Translations under genes and position numbers: made by a program | Shown: positions 8,371 through 16,688 of the stretch, piece after piece | Position numbering within the stretch: the stretch's first letter is position 1 | Layout of the letters: every line of letters begins with the position of its first letter | Notes under the pieces: model-generated | What the model saw: only the letters and a program-made list of their open reading frames with translations | The model's database searches: none | Told to the model about the DNA's origin: nothing | Assembly (NCBI RefSeq): GCF_024138395.1 | Contig: NZ_JAMYDU010000005.1 | Span: forward strand, 186,001 to 250,000 | Origin: Pseudomonas mandelii | GTDB lineage: Bacteria; Pseudomonadota; Gammaproteobacteria; Pseudomonadales; Pseudomonadaceae | Direction of reading: 5' to 3' | DNA: 64,000 nt

Positions 8371-9697
8371 CGGTAGGAATCTTGCGCGGCGCCATGAAGT
8401 ACATCCAGATCAGCGCGATGAAGTACATCGCCGGAATCATGGTGAACAGCACGGTGTAGTTGTTGTTGGTGATTGTCAGTATGTGGCCGACTAACTGGGT
8501 CATGAACATCCCGCCGATGGCCGCGCACATTCCGCCGAAGCCGAACACCGTACTCATCATGTGCTTGGGCGTGTAGTCCATCACCAGGCTCCAGATGTTC
8601 GCGGTCCAGGCCTGGTGAGCACCGATGGCCAGGGAGATGGCAAACACCGCGAGCCACAAACTGCTCGAGCCGGCGGCCATGACCACGCCGATGATGCAGC
8701 AGGCGAACAGGAACATGGACATCAGTCGCGCCTTGATCGGGTTGATCCCGCGACCGATCAGGAACGAGGACAGGATTCCGCCACCGACACTGCCGAAGTC
8801 AGCCGTGAGGTAGATGATGATCAACGGGATGCCCATCTGGGTCACGTTGATCCCCAGGTTGTATTGCTGATTGAGAAACGGCGGAAGCCAGTACAGGTAG
8901 AACCAGAACACCGGCGCAGTAATCGAGTAGGCGAGGGCGAAGGCCCAGGTGCCACGCATGCGCAGGATTCGCGAGAACGGTACGCGGGATTGTTCCGGTT
9001 CGACTTCCTTCTGGATGTAGTCCAGTTCCGATTGTTTGACGCTCGGGTGATCTTCCGGGTTGAAGTACTTCAGACCCCAGAACAACAACCAGATGCCGCC
9101 CAGTGCCGCCATGCACAGGAACGCGGCTTGCCAGCCCCAGGCGTGGAGGATCAGCGGCAGCAGCATTGGCGTGAACATCGCGCCGACGTTGGTCCCGGCG
9201 TTGAAGATGCCGGTGGCCACGGCACGCTCGCCGGCGGGGAACCACAACCGCGTTGTTTTCACGCATGCCGGGTAATTCGCCGCTTCAGTCAAACCGAGAA
9301 TGAACCGGCAGACCATAAAGCCCACCGCCGAAGTGGCCAGGCCATGAGCGCCGGTGGCCAGGCTCCAGAGCAGCACCGCGCAGAAGAACACGCGTTTAAC
9401 GCCGACCCGGTCGATCAACCGGCCCTGCAGCACAAAGCCGATGGCATAGCCGACCTGAAACCAGAAGTTGATGTTGGCGTAGTCCATCGCCGTCCAGCTC
9501 ATTTCCTTGGCCAGGATCGGCTGCATGACGCCCAGGGCGGCGCGGTCGATGTAGTTCAGGGTGGTGGCGAAAAACACCAGCGCCAGCATTCCCCAACGGG
9601 TTTTACCGACTGCCATGGCGCCGCGGATTTTGTCGCCGATGCCGCCAGTGGCGACGCCCATGGCCGGAGCCACGCGAGAGCTTTGAGAAGGAATCAT
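8360..9697 (-). CDS. MFS transporter of the anion:cation symporter type, probable quinate/shikimate-pathway carrier
   Basis: 445 residues with twelve predicted membrane spans. The N-terminal TTLNYIDRAALGVMQP and the loop GRLIDRVGVKRVF match the ACS family (hexuronate/phthalate/aromatic-acid symporters). The central GERAVATGIFNAGTNVGAM segment is also family-typical. It is divergent from quiC and part of a locus for quinate/shikimate breakdown, so import of quinate, shikimate or 3-dehydroshikimate is the best inference. P. putida has, to my recollection, the same MFS-quiC-tetR arrangement. A shared palindrome lies upstream at 10095-10110. Confidence 0.85.
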   Translation of the reverse strand: MIPSQSSRVAPAMGVATGGIGDKIRGAMAVGKTRWGMLALVFFATTLNYIDRAALGVMQPILAKEMSWTAMDYANINFWFQVGYAIGFVLQGRLIDRVGVKRVFFCAVLLWSLATGAHGLATSAVGFMVCRFILGLTEAANYPACVKTTRLWFPAGERAVATGIFNAGTNVGAMFTPMLLPLILHAWGWQAAFLCMAALGGIWLLFWGLKYFNPEDHPSVKQSELDYIQKEVEPEQSRVPFSRILRMRGTWAFALAYSITAPVFWFYLYWLPPFLNQQYNLGINVTQMGIPLIIIYLTADFGSVGGGILSSFLIGRGINPIKARLMSMFLFACCIIGVVMAAGSSSLWLAVFAISLAIGAHQAWTANIWSLVMDYTPKHMMSTVFGFGGMCAAIGGMFMTQLVGHILTITNNNYTVLFTMIPAMYFIALIWMYFMAPRKIPTVTA

Positions 9698-10094
9698 GTG
9701 TGTGCCATCCGTTCAATGACTGACAAGTGAGGCTTGTCGGGACTTCAAGGGCGCGTGATCAATCGGCGGCGACAGGCGCGGGTGTGATTGATCGGCTGAG
9801 GTGTTTTCGTCGGACTGACGACAACGGGTTATTCAGCGAGCGGCACGGTTCGGCCGAGAGGGCGCAAGTTTCGGATGGACGCCAGGCACGGCGTGAGGGC
9901 GGTGGAGCAAGCAAACAAGGCGTTGAATGAGCGCATGAGCGTGTACCCGTTTTTGAAATTTTTATGTGGTGTTCAGGGTCTTTGGTAACCGAGTCCATGG
10001 GGTCGTGACCGGACTCAATGTGGTGTCGATGTTGCGCAGTGGACGAAAAATCGTCAATTCGCCAACTGCCATTGTGTTCGATAATCGCCCGCAA

Positions 10095-10110
10095 AACTAA
10101 CCGGGTAGTA
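10095..10110. promoter_or_regulatory. Candidate TetR operator, quiC/MFS control region
   Basis: AACTAACCGGGTAGTA is a near-perfect palindrome (six of seven base pairs around the centre at 10102/10103). It matches the aroQ-upstream site at 14493-14508 in 13 of 16 positions. Binding by the TetR protein encoded at 12363-13040 is inferred. Confidence 0.55.
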
Positions 10111-10173
10111 CACTTTGAATTGCTGTGTGGATTCGTCAAGCCAATAATTTGCTAAAGGTAAAACCGACTCCGG

Positions 10174-10304
10174 GTAGCAGCTGCCGAAGGCTGCGTTCGG
10201 CTGCGAAGCAGTCGTAAATCTTGCATGCACGGTTTGCCTGAAACACCGCGATGCCGGTTTCTGCGACTGCTTCGCAGCCGAACGCAGGCTTCGCCAGCTG
10301 CTAC
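10174..10304. repeat. REPIN, GTAGCAGCTGCCGAAGGC type
   Basis: Inverted arms of about 41 bp (10174-10214 and 10264-10304) share GTAGC.GCTG.CGAAG and CTGCGAAGCAGTCG. This sequence family differs from the common GTAGGAGCGAGG repeats. It sits 54 bp before the quiC start. Confidence 0.85.
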
Positions 10305-10357
10305 AGAAAGCCTGTTACCAATCTAACAAGACCCGTCCATCCACCGGGAGTCGACAC

Positions 10358-12259
10358 ATGCAGCGTTCCATTGCCACCGTTTCCTTGAGCGGCACCCTGC
10401 CGGAAAAACTCGAAGCCATCGCCGCCGCCGGTTTTGACGGGGTGGAGATTTTCGAGAACGACCTTCTCTACTACGACGGTAGCCCGCGGGAAATCAGACA
10501 GATGTGCGCCGATCTCGGGATCGCCATCACGCTGTTTCAACCCTTTCGGGATTTCGAAGGTTGCCGCCGCGATCGCCTGCCACGCAATCTGGAGCGGGCC
10601 GAACGCAAGTTCGATTTGATGCAGGAACTGGGCACCGACTTGGTCCTGGTGTGCAGCAACGCCTCGGCCGACTCGATCGGTGATGAGCAGATCCTGATTG
10701 ATGATTTGTACCAACTCGCAGAGCGGGCCAGTATTCGTGGCCTGCGGATCGGCTATGAAGCGCTGGCCTGGGGCCGGCATGTGAACACGTATCAACAGGT
10801 GTGGAACATCGTTCGCCAAGCCGATCATCCGAGCCTCGGCGTGTTGCTGGACAGTTTTCATACGCTGTCGCTCAGGGGCGACCCGAGCGCCATCGCCGAG
10901 ATTCCCGGCGACAAGATTTTCTTCGTGCAAATGGCCGATGCGCCGATCCTGGCCATGGATGTGCTGGAGTGGAGCCGACACTTCCGCTGTTTCCCGGGCC
11001 AGGGCGAATTTGATCTGCCGGGGTTCCTCGCGCCCATCATCAAGAGTGGCTACACCGGGCCGCTGTCGCTGGAGATCTTCAACGACGGCTTCCGCGCCGC
11101 ACCGCCACGGGCCAACGCCGCCGACGGTTTGCGTTCGTTGCTGTATCTGGAAGAGAAAACCCGCCAACGTCTGGAACAGGAAGCCACGCCCGCGACCAAT
11201 CGCGACATTCTGTTCGACACCCCCAGCGCCAGCGAATACAACGGCATCGAGTTTCTTGAATTCGCAGTGGACGAAAGCCTCGGCGCCAAGCTGTCCCATT
11301 GGCTGGAGCGGCTGGGTTTCGTCAAGGCTGGGCAACACCGTTCCAAAAGCGTCAGCCTGTTGCGTCAGGGCGATATCAACCTGATCCTCAACTCCGAGCC
11401 TTACTCCTTCGCCCACAGTTTTTTCGAGGCCCACGGCCCATCGCTGTGCGCCACCGCCGTGCGGGTCAAGGACAGCACCAGTGCGCTGGCTCGCGCCGTG
11501 GCTTATAAAGGCCAGCCCTATCGCGGACTCGTTGGTCCTAATGAGCTTGAACTGGCAGCGGTGCGTGCGCCGGACGGCAGTCTGATTTACCTGGTGGACA
11601 AGGACGCCGACGTCTACGGCACCGACTTCAATCTGCAAACGACGGCCGTGGTCAGCGGTGGCCTCAAGCGCATCGACCACATGGCGATGGCACTGCCCGC
11701 CGACAGCCTCGACAGTTGGGTGCTGTTCTATAAAAGCCTGCTGGATTTCGAAGCCGACGATGAAGTGGTGCTGCCCGACCCGTATGGTTTGGTGAAGAGC
11801 CGCGCATTGCGCAGCCGTTGCAGTTCGATTCGCCTGCCGCTGAACATTTCCGAGAACCGCAACACCGCCATCTCACACGCGCTGTCGAGTTATCGCGGTT
11901 CCGGCGTGCATCACATCGCTTTCGATTGCGACGACATTTTCGCCGAAGTCAGCCGCGCCAAGGAGGCGGGCGTGCCGCTGCTGGATATCCCGCTCAACTA
12001 CTACGATGACCTCGCCGCGCGGTTCGATTTCGACGATGAGTTCCTCAGCGAGCTGGCCTATTTCAACGTGCTCTACGACCGCGATGCTCAGGGCGGCGAG
12101 CTGTTTCATGTGTACACCGAGCCGTTCGAGGGACGGTTCTTCTTTGAAATCATCCAGCGCAAAAATGGCTATGCGGGTTATGGCGCGGCCAACGTGGCAG
12201 TGCGACTGGCGGCCATGGCCAAATCGCGAAGTGGTGGCGTACGTCAGGCAAAGTTGTAG
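10358..12259 (+). CDS. quiC: 3-Dehydroshikimate dehydratase fused to an HPPD-like VOC domain
   Basis: 633 residues. Residues 1 to about 280 form an AP-endonuclease-2-like TIM barrel that dehydrates 3-dehydroshikimate to protocatechuate. All five metal-site residues are in place: Glu134 (GYEAL), Asp165 and His168 (LLDSFHTL), Gln191 (FVQMAD) and Glu239 (LSLEIFND). From about 290 to the end lies a two-module vicinal-oxygen-chelate region resembling 4-hydroxyphenylpyruvate dioxygenase. It keeps that enzyme's iron-ligand positions as His in KRIDHMAM, His in GVHHIAFD and Glu in FFFEIIQRK. The fused arrangement matches Pseudomonas QuiC1. The C-terminal function is not established. The product feeds the beta-ketoadipate route. 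Confidence 0.95.
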   Translation: MQRSIATVSLSGTLPEKLEAIAAAGFDGVEIFENDLLYYDGSPREIRQMCADLGIAITLFQPFRDFEGCRRDRLPRNLERAERKFDLMQELGTDLVLVCSNASADSIGDEQILIDDLYQLAERASIRGLRIGYEALAWGRHVNTYQQVWNIVRQADHPSLGVLLDSFHTLSLRGDPSAIAEIPGDKIFFVQMADAPILAMDVLEWSRHFRCFPGQGEFDLPGFLAPIIKSGYTGPLSLEIFNDGFRAAPPRANAADGLRSLLYLEEKTRQRLEQEATPATNRDILFDTPSASEYNGIEFLEFAVDESLGAKLSHWLERLGFVKAGQHRSKSVSLLRQGDINLILNSEPYSFAHSFFEAHGPSLCATAVRVKDSTSALARAVAYKGQPYRGLVGPNELELAAVRAPDGSLIYLVDKDADVYGTDFNLQTTAVVSGGLKRIDHMAMALPADSLDSWVLFYKSLLDFEADDEVVLPDPYGLVKSRALRSRCSSIRLPLNISENRNTAISHALSSYRGSGVHHIAFDCDDIFAEVSRAKEAGVPLLDIPLNYYDDLAARFDFDDEFLSELAYFNVLYDRDAQGGELFHVYTEPFEGRFFFEIIQRKNGYAGYGAANVAVRLAAMAKSRSGGVRQAKL

Positions 12260-12362
12260 GAAAATCGTAAACACGGGTACAAAACCGCTGCCTCGCGGCT
12301 TCCTTCACTGCGCGCGGCGGCCCATAATCGCCTGCTTGTGCAGTGATGGCCGTGAGCCCGCA

Positions 12363-13040
12363 ATGACAATAATTTCAGAACTCTCCGTAGCGCCCGAAAA
12401 GCCAATTGCCGAGCCTCGCAAGAGTCGCAAGAACAACCCGGAAAAGACCCGCGAGAACATCCTTCAAGAGGCCATTGTCGAGTTCGTTCAGCAGGGACTT
12501 TCCGGTGCGCGCGTCGATGCGATCGCCGAGCGTATCCACACCTCCAAACGCATGATCTATTACTACTTCGGCAGTAAGGAACAGCTCTATGTCGAGGTGC
12601 TGGAGAAACTCTACGGGGATATTCGCAGCACCGAAAACCGTTTGCACCTGGCCGAACTGGCGCCGGTGGAAGCGATTCGGCGGTTGGTGGAATTCACCTT
12701 CGATCACCATGATCGCAACGTCGATTTCGTGCGTATCGTCAGCATCGAGAACATTCACAACGCCGAGTATGTGAAGCGCTCCGATGCGATCAAGGCGATG
12801 AACAACACCATCCTCGATTCACTGGGCGAGATCTTGCGACGCGGAGCTGCAGAGGGTGTATTCCGCTCCGACCTCGATCCGCTGGATGTGCATCTGCTGA
12901 TCAGCTCGTTTTGCTTCTATCGGGTGTCGAACCGTCATACCTTCAGTGAGATCTTTCAGATCGACTTGCCGGACGAAAGCATCAAGCAGCGTCATCGGGA
13001 GATGATTTGCGAGTCGGTTTTGCGATACCTGCAGGCCTGA
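12363..13040 (+). CDS. TetR family regulator of the quinate/shikimate locus
   Basis: 225 residues from ATG 12363. A basic linker (PRKSRKNNPEKTRENILQEA) leads into the TetR helix-turn-helix at about residues 25-75, with IAERIHTSKRMIYYYFGSKEQLY the recognition segment. The C-terminal ligand domain is related to the TetR_C branch found beside aromatic-acid genes. It lies 103 bp after quiC on the same strand. Two similar palindromes at 10095 and 14493 in the locus are the natural candidates for its sites. It would then act as a repressor relieved by a pathway intermediate; the inducer is unknown. Confidence 0.88.
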   Translation: MTIISELSVAPEKPIAEPRKSRKNNPEKTRENILQEAIVEFVQQGLSGARVDAIAERIHTSKRMIYYYFGSKEQLYVEVLEKLYGDIRSTENRLHLAELAPVEAIRRLVEFTFDHHDRNVDFVRIVSIENIHNAEYVKRSDAIKAMNNTILDSLGEILRRGAAEGVFRSDLDPLDVHLLISSFCFYRVSNRHTFSEIFQIDLPDESIKQRHREMICESVLRYLQA

Positions 13041-13043
13041 CGC

Positions 13044-13124
13044 CTTCGCGGGCAAGCCTCGCTCCTACAGATCACGCGATCCGTGTAGGAGCGAGCGGTG
13101 CGGCGATCCGACTTGCCCGCGAAG
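13044..13124. repeat. REPIN with one normal and one enlarged arm
   Basis: The left arm (13044-13070) is the ordinary CTTCGCGGGCAAGCCTCGCTCC type. The right arm (13083-13124) is its inverse but carries the extra GGTGCGGCGATCCGA block, so the two arms no longer pair fully. Confidence 0.85.
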
Positions 13125-13128
13125 CTTT

Positions 13129-13983
13129 TCAACCATTCATGCTTTGAAAATGCGCCAGCATCCGCTGGGCATCCGGCGCCACGCCGCTGAACAGTTCAAA
13201 CGCCTTCACCGCCTGAAACACCGCCATGTTGCCGCCATCCAGGGTTCGGCAACCCAGCGCGCGAGCGTTGCGCAACAGTTCGGTTTCCAGCGGGAAGTAA
13301 ACGATCTCCGCTACCCACAGCTGCGCCCGAAGCAGCTCTACCGGCACGGGTGTGCCCGGCAGTTTTTTCATACCCATCGGCGTGGTGTTCACCAATCCGT
13401 CAGCCTTACCCAACGTATCTGGCAAATCATGACCGGCCACAGCGCGACCGAAACCAAAATGCTGATTGAGGTTGTTCGCCAACGACTGAGCGCGACTTTG
13501 ATCCACATCGAAAATGCTCAGCAGTTGTACGCCTTCGCTCAATAATGCGTGGGCCACTGCCGCGCCTGCGCCACCGGCGCCCATTTGCACCACGCGCTCA
13601 AGGGCAACGCCCTGCAAGCCACGGCGAAAGCCTTCGGCAAAACCCAGGCAATCGGTGTTGTGGCCGATGCGTTTACCGTCCTTCAGCACCACCGTGTTCA
13701 CCGCGCCAATACCGCGGGCTTCCGGCGATAATTCGTCAAGCAACGGGATGATCGACTGCTTGCACGGGAAGGTGATGTTCAGCCCGGTGAAATTCATCCG
13801 TTCGGCGGCCATCAGCAGGTCGGGCAGGGCGCTGCTGTCGAGTTTCAATTGATCCAGATCGATCAACCGATACAAGTAACGCAAACCCTGCGCATCGCCT
13901 TCATGCTCGTGCAGCGCGGGGGTGCGGGAAGCTTGAATGCCGGCACCGATCAGCCCGGCCAATACCACGGTGTTCTGTGTCAT
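13129..13983 (-). CDS. Quinate/shikimate dehydrogenase, AroE paralogue
   Basis: 284 residues from ATG 13983, overlapping the aroQ stop by 4 bp. The substrate-binding N-terminal domain reads [17 protein letters not shown] rather than the S.S-P-x-x-H-N form of biosynthetic AroE. The Ser/Thr pair (SRT) is, to my knowledge, what lets Corynebacterium QsuD accept quinate as well as shikimate. Catalytic Lys is in ITFPCKQ and the Asp in GHNTDCLGF. The nucleotide fold shows [15 protein letters not shown], followed by VDQSRA with an Asp that favours NAD. Role inferred: oxidation of quinate to 3-dehydroquinate or shikimate to 3-dehydroshikimate, in an operon with aroQ. Confidence 0.85.
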   Translation of the reverse strand: MTQNTVVLAGLIGAGIQASRTPALHEHEGDAQGLRYLYRLIDLDQLKLDSSALPDLLMAAERMNFTGLNITFPCKQSIIPLLDELSPEARGIGAVNTVVLKDGKRIGHNTDCLGFAEGFRRGLQGVALERVVQMGAGGAGAAVAHALLSEGVQLLSIFDVDQSRAQSLANNLNQHFGFGRAVAGHDLPDTLGKADGLVNTTPMGMKKLPGTPVPVELLRAQLWVAEIVYFPLETELLRNARALGCRTLDGGNMAVFQAVKAFELFSGVAPDAQRMLAHFQSMNG

Positions 13984-14429
13984 GACGCTAAACCCTGCAA
14001 ACGTTGGCTGAAATGCTCCAGCGCCAAACGATAGCCGTGGCTGCCAAAACCGCACATGACCGCGATGGCGATGGACGAAACAAAGGAGTGATGCCGGAAG
14101 GGTTCGCGGGCATGGACGTTGGACAGGTGCACTTCGATCACTGGCAGTTCGCTGGCGACCAAGGCATCGCGAATGGCGACCGAGGTGTGAGTCCACGCGG
14201 CCGGATTGATGACGATCCCGGCGCAACGACCACGTGCGGCGTGAATCCAGTCGAGCAGTTCGCCTTCATGGTTGGTCTGGCGAAATTCCACTGTCAGGCC
14301 GAACTCTTCGGCAGCGCGACCGCACAGCGCCGAAATGTCCGCCAGGGTTTCATGGCCATAAGTCGCCGGTTCACGGGTGCCCAGCAGGTTCAGGTTCGGG
14401 CCGTTGAGCACCAGAACGATAGGGGACAT
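13980..14429 (-). CDS. aroQ: 3-Dehydroquinate dehydratase, type II
   Basis: 149 residues, the normal length. The start is ATG 14429, since the family begins at [20 protein letters not shown]. The catalytic tyrosine is in the flexible loop [11 protein letters not shown], the partner residues are in [17 protein letters not shown], and the substrate-binding [18 protein letters not shown] block is complete. It interconverts 3-dehydroquinate and 3-dehydroshikimate in the cytoplasm as a dodecamer. It is co-transcribed with the quinate/shikimate dehydrogenase, so this copy is probably catabolic. A housekeeping copy would be expected elsewhere, but that cannot be checked here. Confidence 0.95.
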   Translation of the reverse strand: MSPIVLVLNGPNLNLLGTREPATYGHETLADISALCGRAAEEFGLTVEFRQTNHEGELLDWIHAARGRCAGIVINPAAWTHTSVAIRDALVASELPVIEVHLSNVHAREPFRHHSFVSSIAIAVMCGFGSHGYRLALEHFSQRLQGLAS

Positions 14430-14488
14430 CGGGTCTCTCCACATATTATTTTTTGGCATTGGCCGAGGGTTTCAGCCTGTGGAGAGAA

Positions 14489-14515
14489 ATTGTACTAACC
14501 GGTTAATAAGGTCAA
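14489..14515 (-). promoter_or_regulatory. Putative aroQ promoter with operator between -35 and -10
   Basis: On the minus strand TTGACC (14515-14510) and TACAAT (14494-14489) are separated by 15 bp. The palindrome TACTAACCGGTTAATA (14493-14508) occupies the spacer, the usual position for a TetR repressor site. The same motif recurs upstream of quiC at 10095. The short spacer is a weakness, but the arrangement suggests repression. Confidence 0.55.
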
Positions 14516-14562
14516 TTGAAGAGGGCGTCAAGCCTGGATTATTTGTGCGGTGATCGGACAGA

Positions 14563-15474
14563 TCAGCGCGGCAGCTGCTCAACCAGAAAGTCGATAAACG
14601 CTCTTAGCCGCAACGGCACATGGCGACTTTGCGGGTAAAGGAGGGTGAAAGGGCGGGAGCGTCCGCCATAGGGTTTGAGCACTTCCACTAGCGAACCGTC
14701 CGCCAGTTCGTTTTCGACGATGAAGCGATAGGTTTGAAACAACCCTGCGCCGTGTTTCGCCAATGTCACGCCGCCCAATACGTCATCGGAGCAGCAGTAG
14801 TTGCCCTCGGCAAGAATCTCCAGCGGCACACCGTTGTCATTGAAAAGCCAGGCAATCCGCCGGCCGCTGCTGGGCAGTTCGTACTGAATACATTCGTGTT
14901 GAGCCAAGTCATCCAGCGTCTGCGGGATGCCGGCGCGCTTCAGGTAATCAGGGCTGGCAATCATCACCAGCGCGGCATCCTCCAGCGGCCGTGCAATCAG
15001 CCCGGAGTCGGGAATGGCCCGCACACGGATTGCCATGTCATAGCCTTCACCGACGAAATCGATGTTGCGATTGCTGATGTGCGCCTCGACCTTCACGGCG
15101 GGAAAGCGCGCCCGAAACGCAGGCAGCAAGGGCAGGATTCGATGATGGGCATAGGTCGTGGGAATGCTGATGCGCAAAGTGCCGGAAGGTTCTTGCTGCT
15201 GCCCCATCACCTCGCGCTGGGCCTCGACCAGTTGTGCGAGAGCCTCGCGACATTCTTCGAAATAACGCCGGCCACTGTCGGTCAGCTTGACGCTGCGGGT
15301 GGTACGCGCAAACAGCCGTACACCCAAACGTTCTTCCATGCGCGACACCGAGCGGCTGACGGCGGCCGGGGTCACGCCCGCCACCAGAGCCGCGGCAGTA
15401 AAGCTGCCGGCCTCGGCGGCCAGGCAAAACAGTTCGATGCTGCCTAATTGAAGATCGTCGAAATGTCGCTGCAT
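14563..15474 (-). CDS. LysR family transcriptional regulator
   Basis: 303 residues, a typical length. The N-terminal helix-turn-helix covers about residues 10-65 (LFCLAAEAGSFTAAALVAGV, AVSRSVSRMEERLGVRLF). The remaining two-lobed effector domain contains GTLRISIPTTYAHHRILPLL and HISNRNIDFVGEGYDMAIRV. This subgroup (CrgA/AaeR-like) often controls efflux or redox genes. It lies upstream of aroQ on the same strand, separated by 133 bp with a promoter of its own. Control of the quinate locus is possible but not indicated by the sequence. Confidence 0.9.
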   Translation of the reverse strand: MQRHFDDLQLGSIELFCLAAEAGSFTAAALVAGVTPAAVSRSVSRMEERLGVRLFARTTRSVKLTDSGRRYFEECREALAQLVEAQREVMGQQQEPSGTLRISIPTTYAHHRILPLLPAFRARFPAVKVEAHISNRNIDFVGEGYDMAIRVRAIPDSGLIARPLEDAALVMIASPDYLKRAGIPQTLDDLAQHECIQYELPSSGRRIAWLFNDNGVPLEILAEGNYCCSDDVLGGVTLAKHGAGLFQTYRFIVENELADGSLVEVLKPYGGRSRPFTLLYPQSRHVPLRLRAFIDFLVEQLPR

Positions 15475-15608
15475 GATTAATTACACCGGGAATCAAATGA
15501 AATGCCAGTGGCTGTATTTATCAAATCAGGACGCACAAATACAGGGCGTTTCAATCGTCCACAAAAAAGCCGTCCTGTGGACGGCTGATTTGTATATGGA
15601 GGCTGCGA

Positions 15609-16688
15609 TCAACGACGGGTCAACAACACCCCGGATTCCATGTGATGGGTCCACGGAAACTGGTCGAACATCGCGCATTGGGTAATGCGGTGGGTGTCGT
15701 GCAGTTGGGCGATGTTGGCCGCCAGGGTTTCCGGGTTGCAGGAAATGTAGAGGATGTTGTCGAAGCGCCGGGTCAGTTCACAAGTGTCCGGGTCCATGCC
15801 GGCGCGGGGCGGGTCGACGAACACACTACCGAACTCGTAGCTCTTGAGGTCGATGCCGTGCAGGCGGCGGAACGGGCGAACTTCGTTCAAAGCTTCGGTC
15901 AGCTCTTCGGCAGACAAACGCACCAGCGTGACGTTATCCACTGAGTTTTCGCTCAGGTTGCTGAGTGCTGCATTGACCGAGGTCTTGCTGATTTCGGTGG
16001 CCAGCACTTTGCGCACGCGGGTCGCGAGCGGCAGGGTGAAGTTGCCGTTGCCGCAATACAGCTCCAGCAAATCGTCGGAGCGATCGCCGAGGGCGTCATA
16101 CGCCCAGTTGAGCATTTTCTGGTTCACCGTGCCGTTGGGTTGGGTGAACGCGCCTTCTGGTTGGCGATAGCTGAAGGTGCGGCCGCTCACTTCGAGTTTC
16201 TCGACCACGTAATCATGACCGATCACTTCGCGTTTGCCCTTCGAGCGACCGATGATGCTGACATTCAGGTCGGCTGCCAGTTTCGACGCGGCCGTGTGCC
16301 AGTGCTCATCCAGTGGGCGGTGATAGCACAGAGTGATCATCGCATCGCCGGCCAGCGTGGTGAGGAACTCCACCTGAAACAGCTTGTGGCTCAGCGCCGC
16401 ACTCGCTTGCCACGCCGCCTTGAGCTGCGGCATCAACTGGTTGATGCGCAGGCTTGCGATCGGGAACTCTTCGATCAGGATCGGCGTGCGTTTGTCTTCC
16501 TGGGAAAACATCGCGTAGTGACGTTCGCCGGCTTCGCGCCACAGGCGGAATTCGGCACGCAGGCGGAAGTTTTTCAGCGGCGAATCGAACACTGTGGGTT
16601 CGGGTGCATCGAACGGGGCCAGCAGGTCGCGCAGGCGCGTAACCTTTTCTTCGAGCTGAACGGCGTAGGCCTGGGAGTCAAAAGTCAT
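15609..16688 (-). CDS. trmA: tRNA (uracil-54,C5)-methyltransferase
   Basis: 359 residues from ATG 16688; a Met four codons upstream is possible but gives a length unusual for the family. It methylates U54 of the T-loop using SAM. Visible motifs are [15 protein letters not shown] (SAM site), [13 protein letters not shown] and [13 protein letters not shown], whose Cys is the covalent nucleophile, with the general-base Glu near the end. Its start overlaps the stop of the upstream NCS2 permease as ATGA, an unexpected pairing of tRNA modification with nucleobase uptake. Confidence 0.95.
   Translation of the reverse strand: MTFDSQAYAVQLEEKVTRLRDLLAPFDAPEPTVFDSPLKNFRLRAEFRLWREAGERHYAMFSQEDKRTPILIEEFPIASLRINQLMPQLKAAWQASAALSHKLFQVEFLTTLAGDAMITLCYHRPLDEHWHTAASKLAADLNVSIIGRSKGKREVIGHDYVVEKLEVSGRTFSYRQPEGAFTQPNGTVNQKMLNWAYDALGDRSDDLLELYCGNGNFTLPLATRVRKVLATEISKTSVNAALSNLSENSVDNVTLVRLSAEELTEALNEVRPFRRLHGIDLKSYEFGSVFVDPPRAGMDPDTCELTRRFDNILYISCNPETLAANIAQLHDTHRITQCAMFDQFPWTHHMESGVLLTRR

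Larger units (their letters stand above)
9698..10357. other. 660-bp divergent control region between the MFS carrier and quiC
   Basis: It contains the candidate operator at 10095-10110 and the REPIN at 10174-10304. The remaining sequence has frames on both strands, but none has a ribosome site plus recognisable protein, and I treat it as non-coding. Confidence 0.6.

Noticed and set aside
9759..10139. Possible 126-codon gene on the minus strand between the MFS carrier and quiC
   Set aside because: No ribosome site and no family resemblance; it overlaps the candidate operator, and its composition looks non-coding.
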